The notes: a model not told the origin generated them from the letters alone. 64,000 nt of DNA from JAGQPD01 sp020426865 (GCA_041399065.1 JAWKTN010000002.1:1-64000), one strand, 5' to 3'. Positions 44,739 through 55,091 are shown, counted from the stretch's first letter. A program made the numbers and translations.

Positions 44739-45173
44739 TCAGCTGCCCACGACATTGATCTTGCGGGGTTTTACCTGTTCGCTTTTCGGTAAGGTCACCG
44801 TCAACACGCCATGGACCAGCGATGCAGACACTTTCTCGTCATCGACAAGGGCAGGCAATTCCAAGGTGCGTTTGAATTCTCCCACACCACGTTCCTGACG
44901 ATGCCACCGTGCCTGTTCGAGTACTGGGCGTTTGCGCAGCCCCTTGATTGACAGCACATTGCCCCCGGTCACCAGAATCTCCAAGTCGTCGAGCGACAGT
45001 CCTGGCAACTCGGCCTCCAAGTAATACGCATCATCGTCTTCCCACAAATTCAGTGGTGGATAAGTAGCCGGCGATAAAGCCCGAGCCGGCCGGGCCCATT
45101 CGTTGAACAACCGGTTCATTTCGTTTTCCAGACGATTCACACCAAACAACGGTTCCCATCGAGTACGTAACAT
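44739..45173 (-). CDS. Small heat-shock protein, Hsp20 family
   Basis: 144 residues from the ATG at 45173, with GGAGGAG upstream. It has the Hsp20 start (LENEMNRLFNEW) and core (EDDDAYYLEAELPGLSLDDLE, ERGVGEFKRTLELPALVDDE, HGVLTVTLPKSEQVKPRKI). It is closer to the bacterial class A/IbpA pattern than the neighbouring copy. It prevents aggregation of unfolded proteins. Confidence 0.92.
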   Translation of the reverse strand: MLRTRWEPLFGVNRLENEMNRLFNEWARPARALSPATYPPLNLWEDDDAYYLEAELPGLSLDDLEILVTGGNVLSIKGLRKRPVLEQARWHRQERGVGEFKRTLELPALVDDEKVSASLVHGVLTVTLPKSEQVKPRKINVVGS

Positions 45174-45408
45174 TGCAGTCTCCTCCGATTCCAAAACATG
45201 GAACTAAAAGCAATTCGGATGCGATCATGGCCGGCGTACGGCACCGGCACGCGGAAGCAGTAAAAAGCAAGAAGCGTGCCAAACACGAGGCACATAGAAT
45301 AGGCGCTAGTTTTTTCGACTTTTCCCGCACAATCGGTCGAAATTCCTGCCACTTTGACCGTCGTGGAGCTGCCATCTTGGCAAGCGGTATCGCCTGGCCG
45401 GCACCGGA

Positions 45409-46689
45409 TTACAAGCTGCTACCCGCTAACCAGGCAGTACTGAAGGCGGCTTGAAAATTATATCCGCCGATCGGTCCGTCGAGGTCCAGGACTTCACCAA
45501 CAAGAAAGAGATTCGGCACGATCTTACTTTGCATCGTCCGCGAATCGACTTCATCCAATGCCACACCACCGGCGGTGACTTCGGCTTTGGCAAAGCCACG
45601 TGCGCCACTAAGGGGGACGGTGGATTGCTTGACAGACGCCACCAGTTTCGCGCGAGCTCCCCGCGGAAGCTCGGCAAGCCGCAACTGCTCGTCGATGCCG
45701 CATTGTTGAAGCAGTGCAACGACCAATCGTCTCGGCAAGGCGCGAAAGATCGCGTGCGAGACAACTTCTCTCCCCTCGCAGTTGCACAGTTCATTCAATT
45801 CCGTTTCAACAGCGGCTTGACGATGCGACGGCAGAAAATCCAGGTGCACTGCCAACGTATGCGGCACTGAAGATTCCGTGACGTAACGACTGATGTCCAG
45901 CACCGCTGGCCCCGACATGCCGAAGTGAGTAAAGAGGAAAGAACCGCGAGTTTCCGCCATGGGCCGCGGCTTCTTGGACCTCGCCTTGGTCTGGGCCAGC
46001 TCGGTCGACATCGGTGTTCGATCGGTCGGCCAGAGCGACACACCTACGTCGGCGATGGTGACTCCCGACAATTGCGTAACCCACACGGCGTTCGTGGTCA
46101 GGGGCGTCAGCGCCGGTCGGGGTGGCACGACGCGGTGCCCTAATGCCGTTAGCCAGGCATAGGCGTCACCGGATGTGCCTGAACCGGGATAGGACTTGCC
46201 ACCGGTGGCGATGACCACCTTTTCGGCCTGGATCGTGCGGGTGTTGGTGACAACTTGAAAACGCTCGTCCAACCGCTCGATGCCGACCACCGGCTCATTC
46301 AACGCCACAGTGCATCCACTGCGATGGAGCCGTCGCTGCAGGGCGTCGCGAACGTCACTTGCAGAATCGCTATTGGGAAAAATCTTGCCGGTCTCTTCCA
46401 CCTTGGTCGCTACGCCCTCTGCGTGAAACAATTCGAGCAACGCGTCGGGCCCCAAGGCGGCGAGTGCCGAATGTAGAAACGGCCCCGGCCGCCCGAATGC
46501 TCGAACGATCCCCCGCTCGTCGGTCGCCTGGGTGATATTGCAGCGAGTGCCACCGGACATCAGAATCTTGGTTCCTAGCCGAGGTGTCTTCTCGATCAAC
46601 AGTGTGCCGCGGCCACGTTCGGCGGTCCGAATCGCAGCCAACAGTCCGGCAGCCCCACCCCCAATGACCAACACTTCAACTTGCATCAT
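45409..46689 (-). CDS. HI0933/YhiN-type flavoprotein
   Basis: About 426 residues from the ATG pair near 46689; the frame is open further upstream. The FAD-binding motif is VLVIGGGAAGLLAAIRTAERG, followed by GTKILMSGGTRCNITQ, the signature of the family, and GKSYPGSGTSGDAY. The C-terminal motif is VGEVLDLDGPIGGYNFQAAF. These are predicted NAD(P)/FAD oxidoreductases of uncertain substrate. Confidence 0.9.
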   Translation of the reverse strand: MMQVEVLVIGGGAAGLLAAIRTAERGRGTLLIEKTPRLGTKILMSGGTRCNITQATDERGIVRAFGRPGPFLHSALAALGPDALLELFHAEGVATKVEETGKIFPNSDSASDVRDALQRRLHRSGCTVALNEPVVGIERLDERFQVVTNTRTIQAEKVVIATGGKSYPGSGTSGDAYAWLTALGHRVVPPRPALTPLTTNAVWVTQLSGVTIADVGVSLWPTDRTPMSTELAQTKARSKKPRPMAETRGSFLFTHFGMSGPAVLDISRYVTESSVPHTLAVHLDFLPSHRQAAVETELNELCNCEGREVVSHAIFRALPRRLVVALLQQCGIDEQLRLAELPRGARAKLVASVKQSTVPLSGARGFAKAEVTAGGVALDEVDSRTMQSKIVPNLFLVGEVLDLDGPIGGYNFQAAFSTAWLAGSSL

Positions 46690-46904
46690 CGATCTCGAGA
46701 TCATCGCATAAGCTATGGTGCGGGCAACTGTGGCCTTGCATGGCGACTTTTGCCGACCGAAAGGGTACACTGTAGGCGGTATATGATACTGAATATGATA
46801 CGGAGCACCTTGACGACAGACGCCGCAACGAGCCCGGCGAATGCCTTCCGCTCGTATCATCGACGCCCAAGTCTTCCACCGCAAGCTCCCTCAAAGGACA
46901 ACCG

Positions 46905-47702
46905 ATGACTTGTTCGAATCCAATCACAACGTTATTGCAGCGGGCGGGCGTTTCCGGCAGCTTTGCACGCCTCTGCTGCATCCTGGTTGCCGCTGGACTA
47001 GCCAGCAACAGCTCGGCGGATGAGCCAACAAGGGGGCCGGCTGGAACACCAACGACCGAGACGACGGAGGAGAGAACGAATGTTGATACCACGAAGCCCC
47101 AAGGGGAAGCGGGTCCGGCGGTAACGATGCCTGGTGCAGGAAACCTTCGTTCGTGGCGCGTCGTCAACGCGTTTGTGTACGATACGCACGGCGACGTGGA
47201 GGTCCTGGAGGATCGGATCAAGCTGGGGGCGGGCAAGCCCGGATCGGCCCTTGTCATTGCCCAGGAAGTGCCCAAGATGGACTACGAATTGGCGATCGAC
47301 GCGATGCGCACCGGCGAGAGTTCCGACATCTTTTGTGGCATCACGGCTCCCTTTCATGATACTCATTTTACGCTCGTCATTGGCGGTTGGGGGGGGAGCG
47401 TGATTGGGATCTCGAATGTCGATCATGAATCAGCGATCGAAAACGAGACAACGACCTCATGGGACTTCGTCAATGACCGCTGGTATCGGATACGATTGCG
47501 CGTCACCGAGGAATCGATCGAGGCCTGGATCGACGACGAGCGGGCCGTCAAACTGGATCCCCGCCATCGCGAGCTTTCGATCTGGTGGGAGCAACAGCCG
47601 ACACGACCGCTGGGTATTTTTACTTGGAAAACCTCGGCGGCTTATTGCAACGCGTCGATCAAGTCGGTCAAAGACGTGGCATCGGACAAATCCGGCCCGT
47701 AG
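46905..47702 (+). CDS. Exported LamG/DUF1080-like protein
   Basis: A 265-residue protein with AAAGGA before the start. A signal peptide (SFARLCCILVAAGLASNSSA) is followed by a Thr/Glu-rich linker. The remainder has the beta-sandwich pattern of DUF1080/LamG domains (YELAIDAMRTGESSDIFCGI, TLVIGGWGGSVIGISNVD, RWYRIRLRVTEESIEAWID). Such proteins in planctomycetes bind or cleave carbohydrates. The stop lies within the inverted repeat at 47700. Confidence 0.7.
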   Translation: MTCSNPITTLLQRAGVSGSFARLCCILVAAGLASNSSADEPTRGPAGTPTTETTEERTNVDTTKPQGEAGPAVTMPGAGNLRSWRVVNAFVYDTHGDVEVLEDRIKLGAGKPGSALVIAQEVPKMDYELAIDAMRTGESSDIFCGITAPFHDTHFTLVIGGWGGSVIGISNVDHESAIENETTTSWDFVNDRWYRIRLRVTEESIEAWIDDERAVKLDPRHRELSIWWEQQPTRPLGIFTWKTSAAYCNASIKSVKDVASDKSGP

Positions 47703-47810
47703 GACGCTACCCACCAGGATCGAGGTCAATCCAAGGTGATTGAGCAAAGGTCGCGGTGGTGAAACGAAGAGGTACCCTTTGCTCGTTCTGCTCTGGTGGG
47801 CAGCGTCCTA
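47700..47810. repeat. Imperfect 111-bp inverted-repeat element
   Basis: The outer arms taggacgctacccaccag (47700-47717) and ctggtgggcagcgtccta (47793-47810) are complementary with one mismatch, and an inner pair (gagcaaagg / ccctttgctc) extends the stem. A 13-base motif (cctaattgccggt) is then repeated three times (47807-47845). It may be a MITE-like element or a strong RNA hairpin after the gene end. No gene in the rest of 47703-48207. Confidence 0.6.
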
Positions 47811-48207
47811 ATTGCCGGTCCTAATTGCCGGTCCTAATTGCCGAATTGTCACAAGGTGTTGCGACCCCGATCGGTACCGGCATCCCAACACAATTGTGGG
47901 TTCAGTAAGTCATTGAAAACGAATACGCTAAAATCATTGCCGGGTCATTGTGTTGCGTTGTTGCCAAGCAGCAGCGGATAAGTTTGGCCAGTGGCCGGTG
48001 CGAACACAGTGTTGTTTAACCCTCTTCTTGAAAACTACTCGTCGATAACAATTGACGCAAGCTTGTGGCAAAGAATTCCGCAAAAAATACCGATGGTTCG
48101 TGGCTCGGTTACTCGAGCACGCGGAATCGAAGCTCGCCAGACTTTCCGCTAGAATAGTCGGGCCATAGGCTGTGCACAGGTCACGCGATCGATGAAGGAG
48201 TGTAAAC

Positions 48208-49116
48208 ATGGACAGGCGACAATTCTTGCTAGCAGCGACGGCAACCGGTATCACTTATTCCACAATTCCAGGAGGAACGACGATGGCGGCAACGGAAAAG
48301 ACTCCCTTTCACTTGAAGTACGCGCCACATTTCGGCATGTTCCGCAATGCGGCGGGAGACGACCTGGTGGATCAACTGAAATTCGCGGCGGACCAAGGCT
48401 TTACGGCGTGGGAGGACAACGAAATGAAGTCGCGCCCGGTAGCAGAGCAAGAACGGATTGCTCGGGCCATGAGTGACTTGGGGATGACAATGGGCGTATT
48501 CGTGGCAACGGTCACCTTTACCGACGTTACATTTGCGGGCCGAGACAGTGCGGCACGAGAGGCGGTGCTGAAGGATGTACGAGAATCGGTGGAGGTGGCC
48601 AAGCGTGTTAACGCCAAGTGGATGACGGTCGTCCCAGGGGTCTACGACATGAAGCTGGCTTGGGACTATCAGACGGCGAATTGCATCGAGTTGTTGCGCC
48701 AATGTTGCGAGATACTCGAACCTCACAATCTGGTAATGGTGCTGGAACCGCTGAACCACCATCGGGACCATCCGCGGTTATTCCTGCATGAATCGCCGCA
48801 GGCGTTCATGATCTGTCGAGCCGTCAACAGTCCCTCGTGCAAAATTCTGTTTGACATTTATCACCAACAGATCACAGAAGGCAACCTGATTCCCAACATT
48901 GACGCCTGCTGGGAAGAAATTGCCTATTTTCAAGTCGGAGACAATCCGGGGCGTCATGAACCGGGTACGGGCGAGATCAATTACGGCAACCTCTTCCGCC
49001 GCATCCACGAAAGGGGGTTTCAGGGGGTGGTAGGAATGGAGCACGGCAATTCGATCAGGGGGGAGGAAGGGGATCGAGCGGTGATCAGCGCCTACCGAGC
49101 GGCGGACGATTTTTGA
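48208..49116 (+). CDS. Exported hydroxypyruvate isomerase-like TIM barrel
   Basis: 302 residues, beginning with a twin-arginine-like leader (MDRRQFLLAATATG). The barrel has EPHNLVMVLEPLNHHRDHP with the first catalytic Glu, CKILFDIYHQQITEGN (metal-binding Asp/His), and GRHEPGTGEINY, VVGMEHGNS with the second Glu. The pattern is that of Hyi/xylose isomerase-like proteins. Substrate unknown. The ATG has AAGGAG upstream. Confidence 0.85.
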   Translation: MDRRQFLLAATATGITYSTIPGGTTMAATEKTPFHLKYAPHFGMFRNAAGDDLVDQLKFAADQGFTAWEDNEMKSRPVAEQERIARAMSDLGMTMGVFVATVTFTDVTFAGRDSAAREAVLKDVRESVEVAKRVNAKWMTVVPGVYDMKLAWDYQTANCIELLRQCCEILEPHNLVMVLEPLNHHRDHPRLFLHESPQAFMICRAVNSPSCKILFDIYHQQITEGNLIPNIDACWEEIAYFQVGDNPGRHEPGTGEINYGNLFRRIHERGFQGVVGMEHGNSIRGEEGDRAVISAYRAADDF

Positions 49117-49820
49117 TCGCGGTCCGTCAAACTTTTCCTGACCGAGCCAGGCAGGTCGAGGGCGTCATGATCTTTTGGAATTCCTGCCGGCATCGCGAAA
49201 AAATGATTGACGAAACGCCTCCCAGCGTTAATACTCATGGTGTCGACAGTTGGTGACAGCAAGTCAAAACCGCATCCAACTTGCAGTCGCCATTAGCGGT
49301 AGTCTTTGAGGTTACGAGAACTCATCGAGGCTGTTTTGAGGGAGGGGTAGAATGCTTGATCCGCCTGGCATAGTGAGTCGGGGAGTTGATACCGGCTTGG
49401 CTCTCCAAACGTCTGCGTCACGGAATTAGTTGCCGGGACTATTGAAAAAAAAGCGACTGAAAAAAAAGCGACATTACGACGGCCTTCCTCGGCGACACGT
49501 TGAGGAAGGCCTTTTCTTGTTATGATTCTAACGTGGCGGGTGAACTCGCGCATCGAGCAACGGGGTGGAACTTGCCACGATTCCTTTGCGATTGCCCAAA
49601 AAGATCGCCGCGTGATCCGTTACAACGCGTACCGTTGTGACATGGATGTAGCGGTTATATCGCAGCGAATCTCCTACGACTGTTGCTACCTGTACAACAC
49701 CTCTTTCTCCCACCCAAACCGGAGCAACAAGCTGGGGCGAGTCGGCGGGGCGGCGTGATCGCTAACCTATATTTGTGGGACTATTGGCTGATTTGAATTT
49801 CAGATTCTGTAGCCCATCCC
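49117..49820. other. Intergenic stretch with one terminator
   Basis: About 700 bases. The only clear structure is the hairpin at 49481-49516. A short A-rich direct repeat (gaaaaaaaagcgact twice near 49,443-49,470) precedes it. A 78-codon plus-strand frame at 49522-49758 has no recognisable features and is not called. Confidence 0.5.
49481..49516. terminator. Bidirectional rho-independent terminator
   Basis: The arms ggccttcctc and gaggaaggcc are separated by 11 bases, with TTTT after the stem on the plus strand and A-rich DNA before it for the other strand. It can end transcription of the isomerase gene. Confidence 0.7.
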
Positions 49821-50927
49821 ATGCCCCAACCTGTACTCCATGACCCGCTTACGCTCTTTTTGTCGCTGGTACCCGGCCAGTTGACCGACGCACAATTGTG
49901 CTTGGGCGAAACGGCTGACATTCAGCTACGGCATCCATCGCCGGGGATTATCACAATATCATGTCCTTTGGATGCATTGCGAGATCTGGGGCACCAGTGG
50001 CAGATTGGGCTACACCCCACGGCGTTGGAGGTCGTGCGGTGCGTGTTGATGCCGCAGGGGGAGGAGCCGACTGCATCGGACTTTATGCGCAGCTACAGTC
50101 TGCGGGAGTTAGCGGACAGCCTGGGGGGCCAATGGATTCAAACGGTATTGGACAACAAACGGCTGGTGACTCATTTCCAACCGATCGTATCGACGCGGGC
50201 ACCACATCCCGTGTTTGCCTACGAGTGCCTGATACGTGGCTGTGAGGAAGACGGTCAGTTGATTCGCCCGGACCGACTTTTCAATGCCGCGCGGGCGACT
50301 GGAAAATTGAATCAACTCGATCATAACGCGCGCTTAACCGCCATCAACACCAGCGCGAAGCTGGGACTTGGGTCGGGGATCTTCATCAACTTCAATCCCC
50401 GGCACATCGACGATTCGATGCACTGCCTGATGAACACGATGTACACGATCATCGAATCAGGCCTCGACACATCGCAGGTGGTTTTTGAGGTCGTCGAGAG
50501 CGACGATATCAATGACATGGGAAAACTGATGCGGATCGTTGAGCACTGTCGCGAAGCGGGATGCGGCGTGGCGCTGGACGACTTGGGGGCTGGCTACAAT
50601 TCACTGAATATTCTCGGACAAGTCAAACCGGACTACGTCAAATTGGATATGGACTTGATTCGCAACGTGGAGCACGATGCCTACAAGAGCCGCGTAGCTT
50701 CGAAGGTCATTGAATTGGCGAAGGAGCTGCAGGTCAAGACGGTTGTGGAGGGGATTGAGACGGTCGGCAGTTGGCTATGGGCAATCGAACATGGCGCCGA
50801 TTTTGCGCAAGGCTACCTGATCGCCAAACCGCATCAGGAGCCTCCTGTACCCGATATTCTTGCGTCCTTGGAAACCAACACGTATGGCGTGGCAAGCAAT
50901 ACGTCCACACACGTACAAACCTCGTAG
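49821..50927 (+). CDS. EAL-domain c-di-GMP phosphodiesterase
   Basis: 368 residues. Residues about 1-110 are an unrecognised N-terminal region. The EAL domain (about 112-355) has all catalytic elements: YECLIRG in place of EAL, NFNP, FEVVESDD, ALDDLGAGYNSL, VKLDMDLI, VVEGIET and FAQGYLIAKP. It should hydrolyse c-di-GMP. There is no membrane helix. The diguanylate cyclase gene follows 87 bases later on the same strand. Confidence 0.9.
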   Translation: MPQPVLHDPLTLFLSLVPGQLTDAQLCLGETADIQLRHPSPGIITISCPLDALRDLGHQWQIGLHPTALEVVRCVLMPQGEEPTASDFMRSYSLRELADSLGGQWIQTVLDNKRLVTHFQPIVSTRAPHPVFAYECLIRGCEEDGQLIRPDRLFNAARATGKLNQLDHNARLTAINTSAKLGLGSGIFINFNPRHIDDSMHCLMNTMYTIIESGLDTSQVVFEVVESDDINDMGKLMRIVEHCREAGCGVALDDLGAGYNSLNILGQVKPDYVKLDMDLIRNVEHDAYKSRVASKVIELAKELQVKTVVEGIETVGSWLWAIEHGADFAQGYLIAKPHQEPPVPDILASLETNTYGVASNTSTHVQTS

Positions 50928-51014
50928 GCGATGAGCATCGATTCAGATCAGATTCAAGGATAACTTATTCAGGATGAAGCAGCGTGGTAACAGCGAGCAG
51001 CGGAAGTAAGTCAC

Positions 51015-51959
51015 ATGGTTGTCAGTGTTAACCTATTATCAATCGACTTCGTACTCTGGGTCGTCCCCGGCATACTGATCAGCATCGGCATTGGCGTGAT
51101 CCTGGGCCGCATCTTTGCCGTTCGCGGCGAGAACACTCGCATCCAACGCGAGCGGGCCGAGATGTTGAAGGCATTGCAGAAACTCGTACAGAGTGCTGAA
51201 CAGCTCAGCAACGACGTCGATTCCCACAACTGCGAGCTGGCCAACGTCGGTCAGACCGTCTGTGATATCGATTCCCGGGGCGACTTCGAAAAGGCCCAAG
51301 CTGCTCTGCTGACCCATATTGCTGGAGTGATCGAATCCAACCGCCGCATGGAAGACGACCTCGTCGTCACTCGCTATCGGCTGGAAGAGCAGGCTCAAGA
51401 ACTGGACCGGACACGCGTGGAAGCTCGGGTCGACGCGCTTTCGGGCGTCGGAAACCGCAAGGCTTTTGATGAAGCGTTGCAGTTCATGATCTCGAACTTC
51501 AAACGTCATCAACGCCCATTCGCACTTTTGCTGGCCGACGTCGATCACTTCAAACGGATCAATGATACACACGGGCACGCGGCGGGAGACCGGGTCGTGC
51601 AAAACCTGGGAAATGCGTTGCGCGAGTTCATTCGTCCCGACGATTTCGTCGGGCGGTACGGTGGCGACGAGTTCGCGGTATTGTTCTCCGGCCTGCAGCC
51701 AGTCGACGCGGAAAACGTCTGTCGCCGCATCCGTTCGGCAATCGAACGCAAGAACTTCGACGTCGGCGTCGATAACGCTCGCTTGGCCGTTACCCTCAGT
51801 ATGGGTTTGACCTGCGTCAAAAATGGCGACAATACCGAAGCTATTTTCAAGCGGGCCGACAAAGCACTCTATCGATCCAAGGAAAACGGACGCAACCAGT
51901 TGACCGCGTTGATCGATGATGGTGAGCCCAACCGTTCGGAGGAACTCGCGGCGACCTAA
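51015..51959 (+). CDS. GGDEF-domain diguanylate cyclase
   Basis: 314 residues. One N-terminal membrane helix (FVLWVVPGILISIGIGVILG) is followed by a coiled coil (about 50-135) and the GGDEF domain. The active-site motif YGGDEFAVLF (about 217-221) is intact and an inhibitory RxxD site (RPDD) lies five residues before it, so product inhibition is expected. It synthesises c-di-GMP, the substrate of the neighbouring EAL protein. Confidence 0.93.
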   Translation: MVVSVNLLSIDFVLWVVPGILISIGIGVILGRIFAVRGENTRIQRERAEMLKALQKLVQSAEQLSNDVDSHNCELANVGQTVCDIDSRGDFEKAQAALLTHIAGVIESNRRMEDDLVVTRYRLEEQAQELDRTRVEARVDALSGVGNRKAFDEALQFMISNFKRHQRPFALLLADVDHFKRINDTHGHAAGDRVVQNLGNALREFIRPDDFVGRYGGDEFAVLFSGLQPVDAENVCRRIRSAIERKNFDVGVDNARLAVTLSMGLTCVKNGDNTEAIFKRADKALYRSKENGRNQLTALIDDGEPNRSEELAAT

Positions 51960-52007
51960 CGAGCTCGCCGTGGCATCGATGTCCCGGCCACTCGTCGGGA
52001 CCGACCA

Positions 52008-53990
52008 TCAGATGATCAGCCGGACCCCTCCTAGCTCGGCCAGTCCGTACATGAAGTGACCACCGGGCGAACCGATGAACATTAGATTCGTTGGAATGTT
52101 CCATTCCTGGGACAACTGCTGTATCAATTCCGGCGTGAACTTCCCTTCCAGCGCGACGAACTCGATATCGATATTCGGATACGCCTCATCGAGAAACTTC
52201 AAGTCGTGCTCCAGCTTCGCCGGCACGTGCGACTTGTCCGTGACCACCGTCACAACCTTGATCCGATTGGTGTGTTCGTTTTGTGACACGTAGAGCATCG
52301 CACTGTTGAGATGAGCCAAGTTGTCGCCCCGAGTGAAAAAGACAACTTGTTGCGAGTTGATTTCATCGATCTTGCGACGGACAAACGTCGAAATATCGTT
52401 CATCGGCTTGACCAGTGAGCGAGTCGCCGCGCGTACGACGTAGAGAATCGTGGTCAAGATTCCTATCCGCCAGAGCATGATCGAGACAATCAGCAAAGCG
52501 GGAACAAAATAGAACAAAAACACTTTTAGGTACTCGGGATCCTTGATGGCATTTCCTATCAGCCCCACCACGACCGCCGATACCGCCAGGATTACCGTTC
52601 CCCAGGCCGCCCGAGCAGGACGCGGCAGTGAGGCACGATTGACCTTCAGCAACACATTCCCCAGTCCGAACAACGCCATCACTGAAAGAAAAGAGATGGT
52701 ATAAACGCCAGCCAACCGCTCCACATCGCCCTCTGTGATCAACAACACAGATACGGACAATACGAAAAAGGCGATGATAATCCGGTGGGTCGTACCGCGG
52801 GCGTTGGTCTTCAACAAGAATTGCGGCAGACATCGGTCGAGCGTCATCCGGCGAACCAGACCATTGACCCCCACGAAACTCGTTAATACCGCACCGCTTA
52901 ACACTAGTATCGCGTCGACCGAGATGAACATCGCCAGAGGTTTTCCCGCCACGACACCCCCCATTTCCGCCAACAGTGTTTTGCGGACGCTTTCATCCTG
53001 CTGGATCGTGGCAATCGGCAACAAACTCATCGCCAGCAACGCCATCACTGGATTGAAAAACGAAACCGCATACCACATATTCCGCAAGGTCTTGGGAAAC
53101 ACGCCTTCGGCTTGCTCTTCGACGAAATTCGACGAACTCTCAAAACCCGAGATCCCCAACAACGACACGGAAAACCCAAAGAAGAGTGCCGTGCCAAGAC
53201 CGATGGTCCGGTATATCAACGTCTTGGGTTCCCCATCTTGTTCGTTGGGGCGTTCGTTGTCGTGTTCGTTGTTCAAGGCGTCTGCTCCTTCCACAGCAGA
53301 TGCTTCGGGCATGGACGCTGGCAGGTCCTCCGACGCCCGCGGCGACTCCTCCTCCATCCGCTCGTGAACCGACAGCTCCGCCGTCATGTTCGCGCGAAAA
53401 ATGGATGTCCCCGCTTCGCTGGTAGCGACGTAAATCAGCGACGCAACCAACAACAGCGTGAGTGTCGACAAATGGAAGATGAAGATCGCAATGGCGACTC
53501 GTGACGATTCGGTGATCCCCCAAATCGTGAGTGCCATGAAGATGGCAAGCAACACTGTCGTGGCGAACATCACCGGCAACCCCGACCACAAATGATGAGC
53601 ATATTCCATCGCTTCGTACGCGGAAATCACGGCCGTGGCCATGTAAGAGAGAATCGTCAGGCAGGCGGCGATCGACGCGCGGTACTTGCTCGTGGTATTC
53701 AGCAGCGCGTTGTACGCTCCTCCGTTCAAGGGAAGCGCCCCCACGACTTCGGCGTAGATGGAGCGGAACAAAAACAACACCGCCGCCACAATCAGCAGTG
53801 AGATCGGGGCAATCTTATGTGCGGCAGCGATCGCCAACCCCGAGACGTACAGGCATGATGAAGTAATATCATTGCCGCAAATCGCCGTCGACGCCAATTG
53901 ACCCAGCCCGCCGTGCTTGTGTTCGGTGATGTGCGTTTCCGTGGGAGAGGTCTGCTGTTTGGGCCGACCGCCTGGCTTCTTTCCGCTCAT
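52008..53990 (-). CDS. APC-family amino-acid permease with soluble C-terminal domain
   Basis: 660 residues from the ATG at 53990 (GAAGGAAG upstream; the frame is open to 54152). About 12 membrane helices; the start GGLGQLASTAICGNDITSSC and the GALPLNGGAYNALLNTTSKY segment fit APC permeases. An acidic hydrophilic loop (about residues 215-265) splits the helices. The last 130 residues (VVFFTRGDNLAHLNSAMLYV, VVTVVTDKSHVP, FIGSPGGHFMYG) look like a cytoplasmic USP-like domain. It is divergent from phnX with a 267-base gap. Confidence 0.82.
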   Translation of the reverse strand: MSGKKPGGRPKQQTSPTETHITEHKHGGLGQLASTAICGNDITSSCLYVSGLAIAAAHKIAPISLLIVAAVLFLFRSIYAEVVGALPLNGGAYNALLNTTSKYRASIAACLTILSYMATAVISAYEAMEYAHHLWSGLPVMFATTVLLAIFMALTIWGITESSRVAIAIFIFHLSTLTLLLVASLIYVATSEAGTSIFRANMTAELSVHERMEEESPRASEDLPASMPEASAVEGADALNNEHDNERPNEQDGEPKTLIYRTIGLGTALFFGFSVSLLGISGFESSSNFVEEQAEGVFPKTLRNMWYAVSFFNPVMALLAMSLLPIATIQQDESVRKTLLAEMGGVVAGKPLAMFISVDAILVLSGAVLTSFVGVNGLVRRMTLDRCLPQFLLKTNARGTTHRIIIAFFVLSVSVLLITEGDVERLAGVYTISFLSVMALFGLGNVLLKVNRASLPRPARAAWGTVILAVSAVVVGLIGNAIKDPEYLKVFLFYFVPALLIVSIMLWRIGILTTILYVVRAATRSLVKPMNDISTFVRRKIDEINSQQVVFFTRGDNLAHLNSAMLYVSQNEHTNRIKVVTVVTDKSHVPAKLEHDLKFLDEAYPNIDIEFVALEGKFTPELIQQLSQEWNIPTNLMFIGSPGGHFMYGLAELGGVRLII

Positions 53991-54257
53991 GGCTTCCTTC
54001 GCTATCTCTACATTTCTCGGACGATCGTTGAATTCCGATCGCAAACCGCCTTTTTTATTCCATTTTGACAAATTGGCCAACCAGTGGAGTCGATACAAAA
54101 AGTTCCACGGCTGTCCCAGCCGCAGCCAGCGATTGGCGGACCGGTGGTCCATCGGTTACACTGTGGCAGTGATCTCGTAACAATTCTCGCAGCGGTGGCA
54201 TTTTGGCTATTCGGGCGAGACGAAGAATCGATTTTGCGACAGAACTGGACTAGAGAC

Positions 54258-55091
54258 ATGAATTCCTTTCGATTTCAGCGGCGCTACCGCGGTGGTCTCC
54301 AGGGGGTTGTTTTTGATTGGGCGGGGACAACCGTCGATTACGGATGTTTGGCGCCGGCGGTCGTCTTCATCGATGTCTTCCGGAAGCAGGGAGTGGAGGT
54401 GACCGTCGAGGAAGCGCGGGAACCCATGGGACTGCATAAGTTGGATCACATTCGAGCCATTTCGCACATGCCATCGGTGGTGCGGCGTTGGCAGGAGGTT
54501 CACGGTCAAGCCCCCGAAGACAGCGACGTCATGGCGATGTACGAATCGTTCGTGCCGCAACAGGTCGCCGCCGTTGCCAAACACACCGATATCATTCCGG
54601 GAACTCTCGAGACCGTAGCAGCCTGCCGCACACGCGGCCTGAAGATTGGCTCAACGACCGGGTACACCGGTCCAATCATGGACGTCGTGAAAGTGGAAGC
54701 CAAACAGCGTGGTTATGAACCGGACGCGACGGTTTGCGCCACCGACGTGGCAGCTGGCCGTCCAGAGCCTTGGATGTGCTTGCGCAACGCGGAACTGCTG
54801 CGGATCTACCCGATGGAGGCGGTCGTCAAGGCGGGGGATACCATCGCGGACATTCAAGAAGGGCTTAATGCCGGAATGTGGACCATTGGTTTCGCCAAGA
54901 GCGGCAATGAGATTGGATTGAGTCAGAGCGATATTGCACGACTGTCAGCGGACGATTATCAACGACGGTTGGAGCGCGCCTACTCTCGTATGTACCAGGC
55001 CGGTGCACACTATGTTGTCGATTCGATCGCCGACATGATGCATTGTTTGGACGACATTGAACAGCGTCTGGCACGCGGCGAAACGCCGTAG
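54258..55091 (+). CDS. phnX: Phosphonoacetaldehyde hydrolase
   Basis: 277 residues from the ATG at 54258. A HAD-superfamily enzyme: VVFDWAGTTVDYG with the nucleophile Asp20, PMGLHKLDHIRA in which Lys61 forms the Schiff base with phosphonoacetaldehyde, and KAGDTIADIQEG. It splits phosphonoacetaldehyde into acetaldehyde and phosphate. It is followed by phnW, which makes its substrate. Confidence 0.95.
   Translation: MNSFRFQRRYRGGLQGVVFDWAGTTVDYGCLAPAVVFIDVFRKQGVEVTVEEAREPMGLHKLDHIRAISHMPSVVRRWQEVHGQAPEDSDVMAMYESFVPQQVAAVAKHTDIIPGTLETVAACRTRGLKIGSTTGYTGPIMDVVKVEAKQRGYEPDATVCATDVAAGRPEPWMCLRNAELLRIYPMEAVVKAGDTIADIQEGLNAGMWTIGFAKSGNEIGLSQSDIARLSADDYQRRLERAYSRMYQAGAHYVVDSIADMMHCLDDIEQRLARGETP

Noticed and set aside
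49522..49758. 78-codon plus-strand ORF
   Set aside because: No ribosome site, no recognisable features, directly after a terminator.
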